Shown here: in pieces, positions 63,578 through 64,000 of the stretch
Position numbering within the stretch: the first letter of the stretch is position 1
Layout of the letters: each line of letters opens with the position of its first letter
NCBI GenBank assembly: GCA_019749945.1
Contig: JAIEPF010000003.1
Coordinates: 232,361 to 296,360, forward strand
Origin: Burkholderiales bacterium
Lineage (GTDB): Bacteria; Pseudomonadota; Gammaproteobacteria; Burkholderiales; SG8-41
Direction: 5' to 3'
Length of the DNA: 64,000 nt
Program-made: the position numbers and the translations under genes
The notes under the pieces: generated by a model
Seen by the model: only the letters and a program-made list of their open reading frames with translations
Databases searched by the model: none
Told to the model about the DNA's origin: nothing

Positions 63578-63895
63578 TTACAATTTGATTTCTACGTCCA
63601 CACCAGCAGGCAGGTCGAGCTTCATCAGCGCATCGACGGTCTTGTCCGTCGGGTCAATGATGTCCATCAACCGCAGATGGCTGCGGATTTCCAGCTGCTC
63701 ACGCGAAGTCTTGTTGACGTGCGGCGAGCGCAACAGATCAAAACGCTGCTTGCGCGTCGGCAGCGGAATCGGGCCCTTGACCACGGCTCCGGTGCGTTTC
63801 GCGGTATCAACAATCTCCAGCGCCGACTGATCGATCAAACGATAGTCGAACGCCTTGAGGCGAATACGGATTTTCTGACTTTTCAGGGCGGCCAT
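63578..63895 (-). CDS. rpsJ: 30S ribosomal protein S10
   Basis: 105 aa. [40 protein letters not shown] and the terminal [12 protein letters not shown]. Besides its ribosomal place it binds NusB in transcription antitermination. It begins 3 bp after the tuf stop codon, so no separate promoter fits between them. Confidence 0.99.
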   Translation of the reverse strand: MAALKSQKIRIRLKAFDYRLIDQSALEIVDTAKRTGAVVKGPIPLPTRKQRFDLLRSPHVNKTSREQLEIRSHLRLMDIIDPTDKTVDALMKLDLPAGVDVEIKL

Positions 63896-63898
63896 TTT

Positions 63899-64000
63899 TT
63901 ACTCGATCACTTTGGCAACGACGCCGGCGCCGACGGTTCTGCCACCCTCGCGAATGGCGAAACGCAGCCCCTCTTCCATCGCGATGGGCTGGATCAGCGC
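63899..64000 (-). CDS. tuf: Elongation factor Tu, 3' end only (window edge)
   Basis: The last 33 codons of EF-Tu run off the window edge: [20 protein letters not shown], then [13 protein letters not shown] and TAA. The C-terminal barrel domain contacts aminoacyl-tRNA. The gene order tuf-rpsJ shows the junction of the str and S10 operons. Confidence 0.98.
   Translation of the reverse strand, partial: ALIQPIAMEEGLRFAIREGGRTVGAGVVAKVIE

Noticed and set aside
1..64000. CRISPR arrays, prophage, transposase genes or rRNA genes.
   Set aside because: No regularly spaced repeats, phage structural genes, transposase domains or rRNA-like sequence were seen on either strand.

Overview
The window is GC-rich (about 60-65% by eye) and comes from a betaproteobacterium. 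The evidence is the ribosomal gene order tuf-rpsJ-rplC...rpsQ / rplN...secY-infA-rpmJ / rpsM-rpsK-rpsD-rpoA-rplQ, the fmdB-DUF502-aspS cluster, a TctD/TctE-type two-component pair, and five separate Bug/TctC periplasmic solute-binding proteins. Ribosomal protein S4 is the four-cysteine, zinc-type form, which fits Rhodocyclales- or Nitrosomonadales-like lineages better than Burkholderia. No CRISPR, prophage or insertion sequence was seen.

Region 1 (1-12.1 kb) is a selenocysteine locus. It holds selA, selB, a thioredoxin-reductase-like flavoprotein directly behind selB, and the tRNA-Sec gene selC (12043-12137). The main find is an uninterrupted reading frame at 776-1546, broken only by one in-frame TGA at the first position of a glutaredoxin CxxC motif. 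A 7-bp hairpin with a G in its apical loop begins 16 nt after the TGA, as expected for a bacterial SECIS. The gene therefore most likely encodes a selenoprotein made of a Grx-like domain (Sec15-Ser-Ser-Cys18) fused to a DinB-fold domain. Conventional gene calling would lose the redox domain by starting at a GTG at 929. selD is not in the window. An amidase, two Bug receptors, a DUF1415 gene and a YaeQ gene lie in between.

Region 2 (12.1-24.4 kb) is organic-acid catabolism: four MmgE/PrpD-family genes (three nearly in tandem), a tricarballylate-dehydrogenase-like flavoprotein (TcuA type) divergent from a LysR regulator, an SDR, an amidohydrolase and three more Bug receptors, without a TctA/TctB permease. 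REP-like repeats sit between the tandem MmgE/PrpD genes.

Region 3 (24.6-49.7 kb) is mixed housekeeping: a membrane/spermidine-synthase fusion, a DegQ-type protease, two MFS carriers, EgtD, PBP7, a TctDE-like two-component system, an Atm1-type ABC exporter, an EEP-family phosphohydrolase, nadA, nudB, a barnase/barstar pair, aspS, DUF502, fmdB, ackA, ssb, uvrA and a glycerate kinase. Between pbpG and the response regulator (31526-31701, minus strand) is an unrecognised structured RNA. The 3' strand of its closing stem overlaps the 5' strand of its own intrinsic terminator.

Region 4 (49.7-64 kb, all minus strand) is the S10-spc-alpha ribosomal cluster, starting with the 3' end of tuf. It has clear promoters in front of rplN and rpsM. 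L5 carries an unusual 48-residue Lys/Ala/Pro-rich N-terminal extension.

Across the whole window a short AT-rich intergenic repeat (core AATAAAAnCAAATAnTTATAA) recurs at six places in both orientations.
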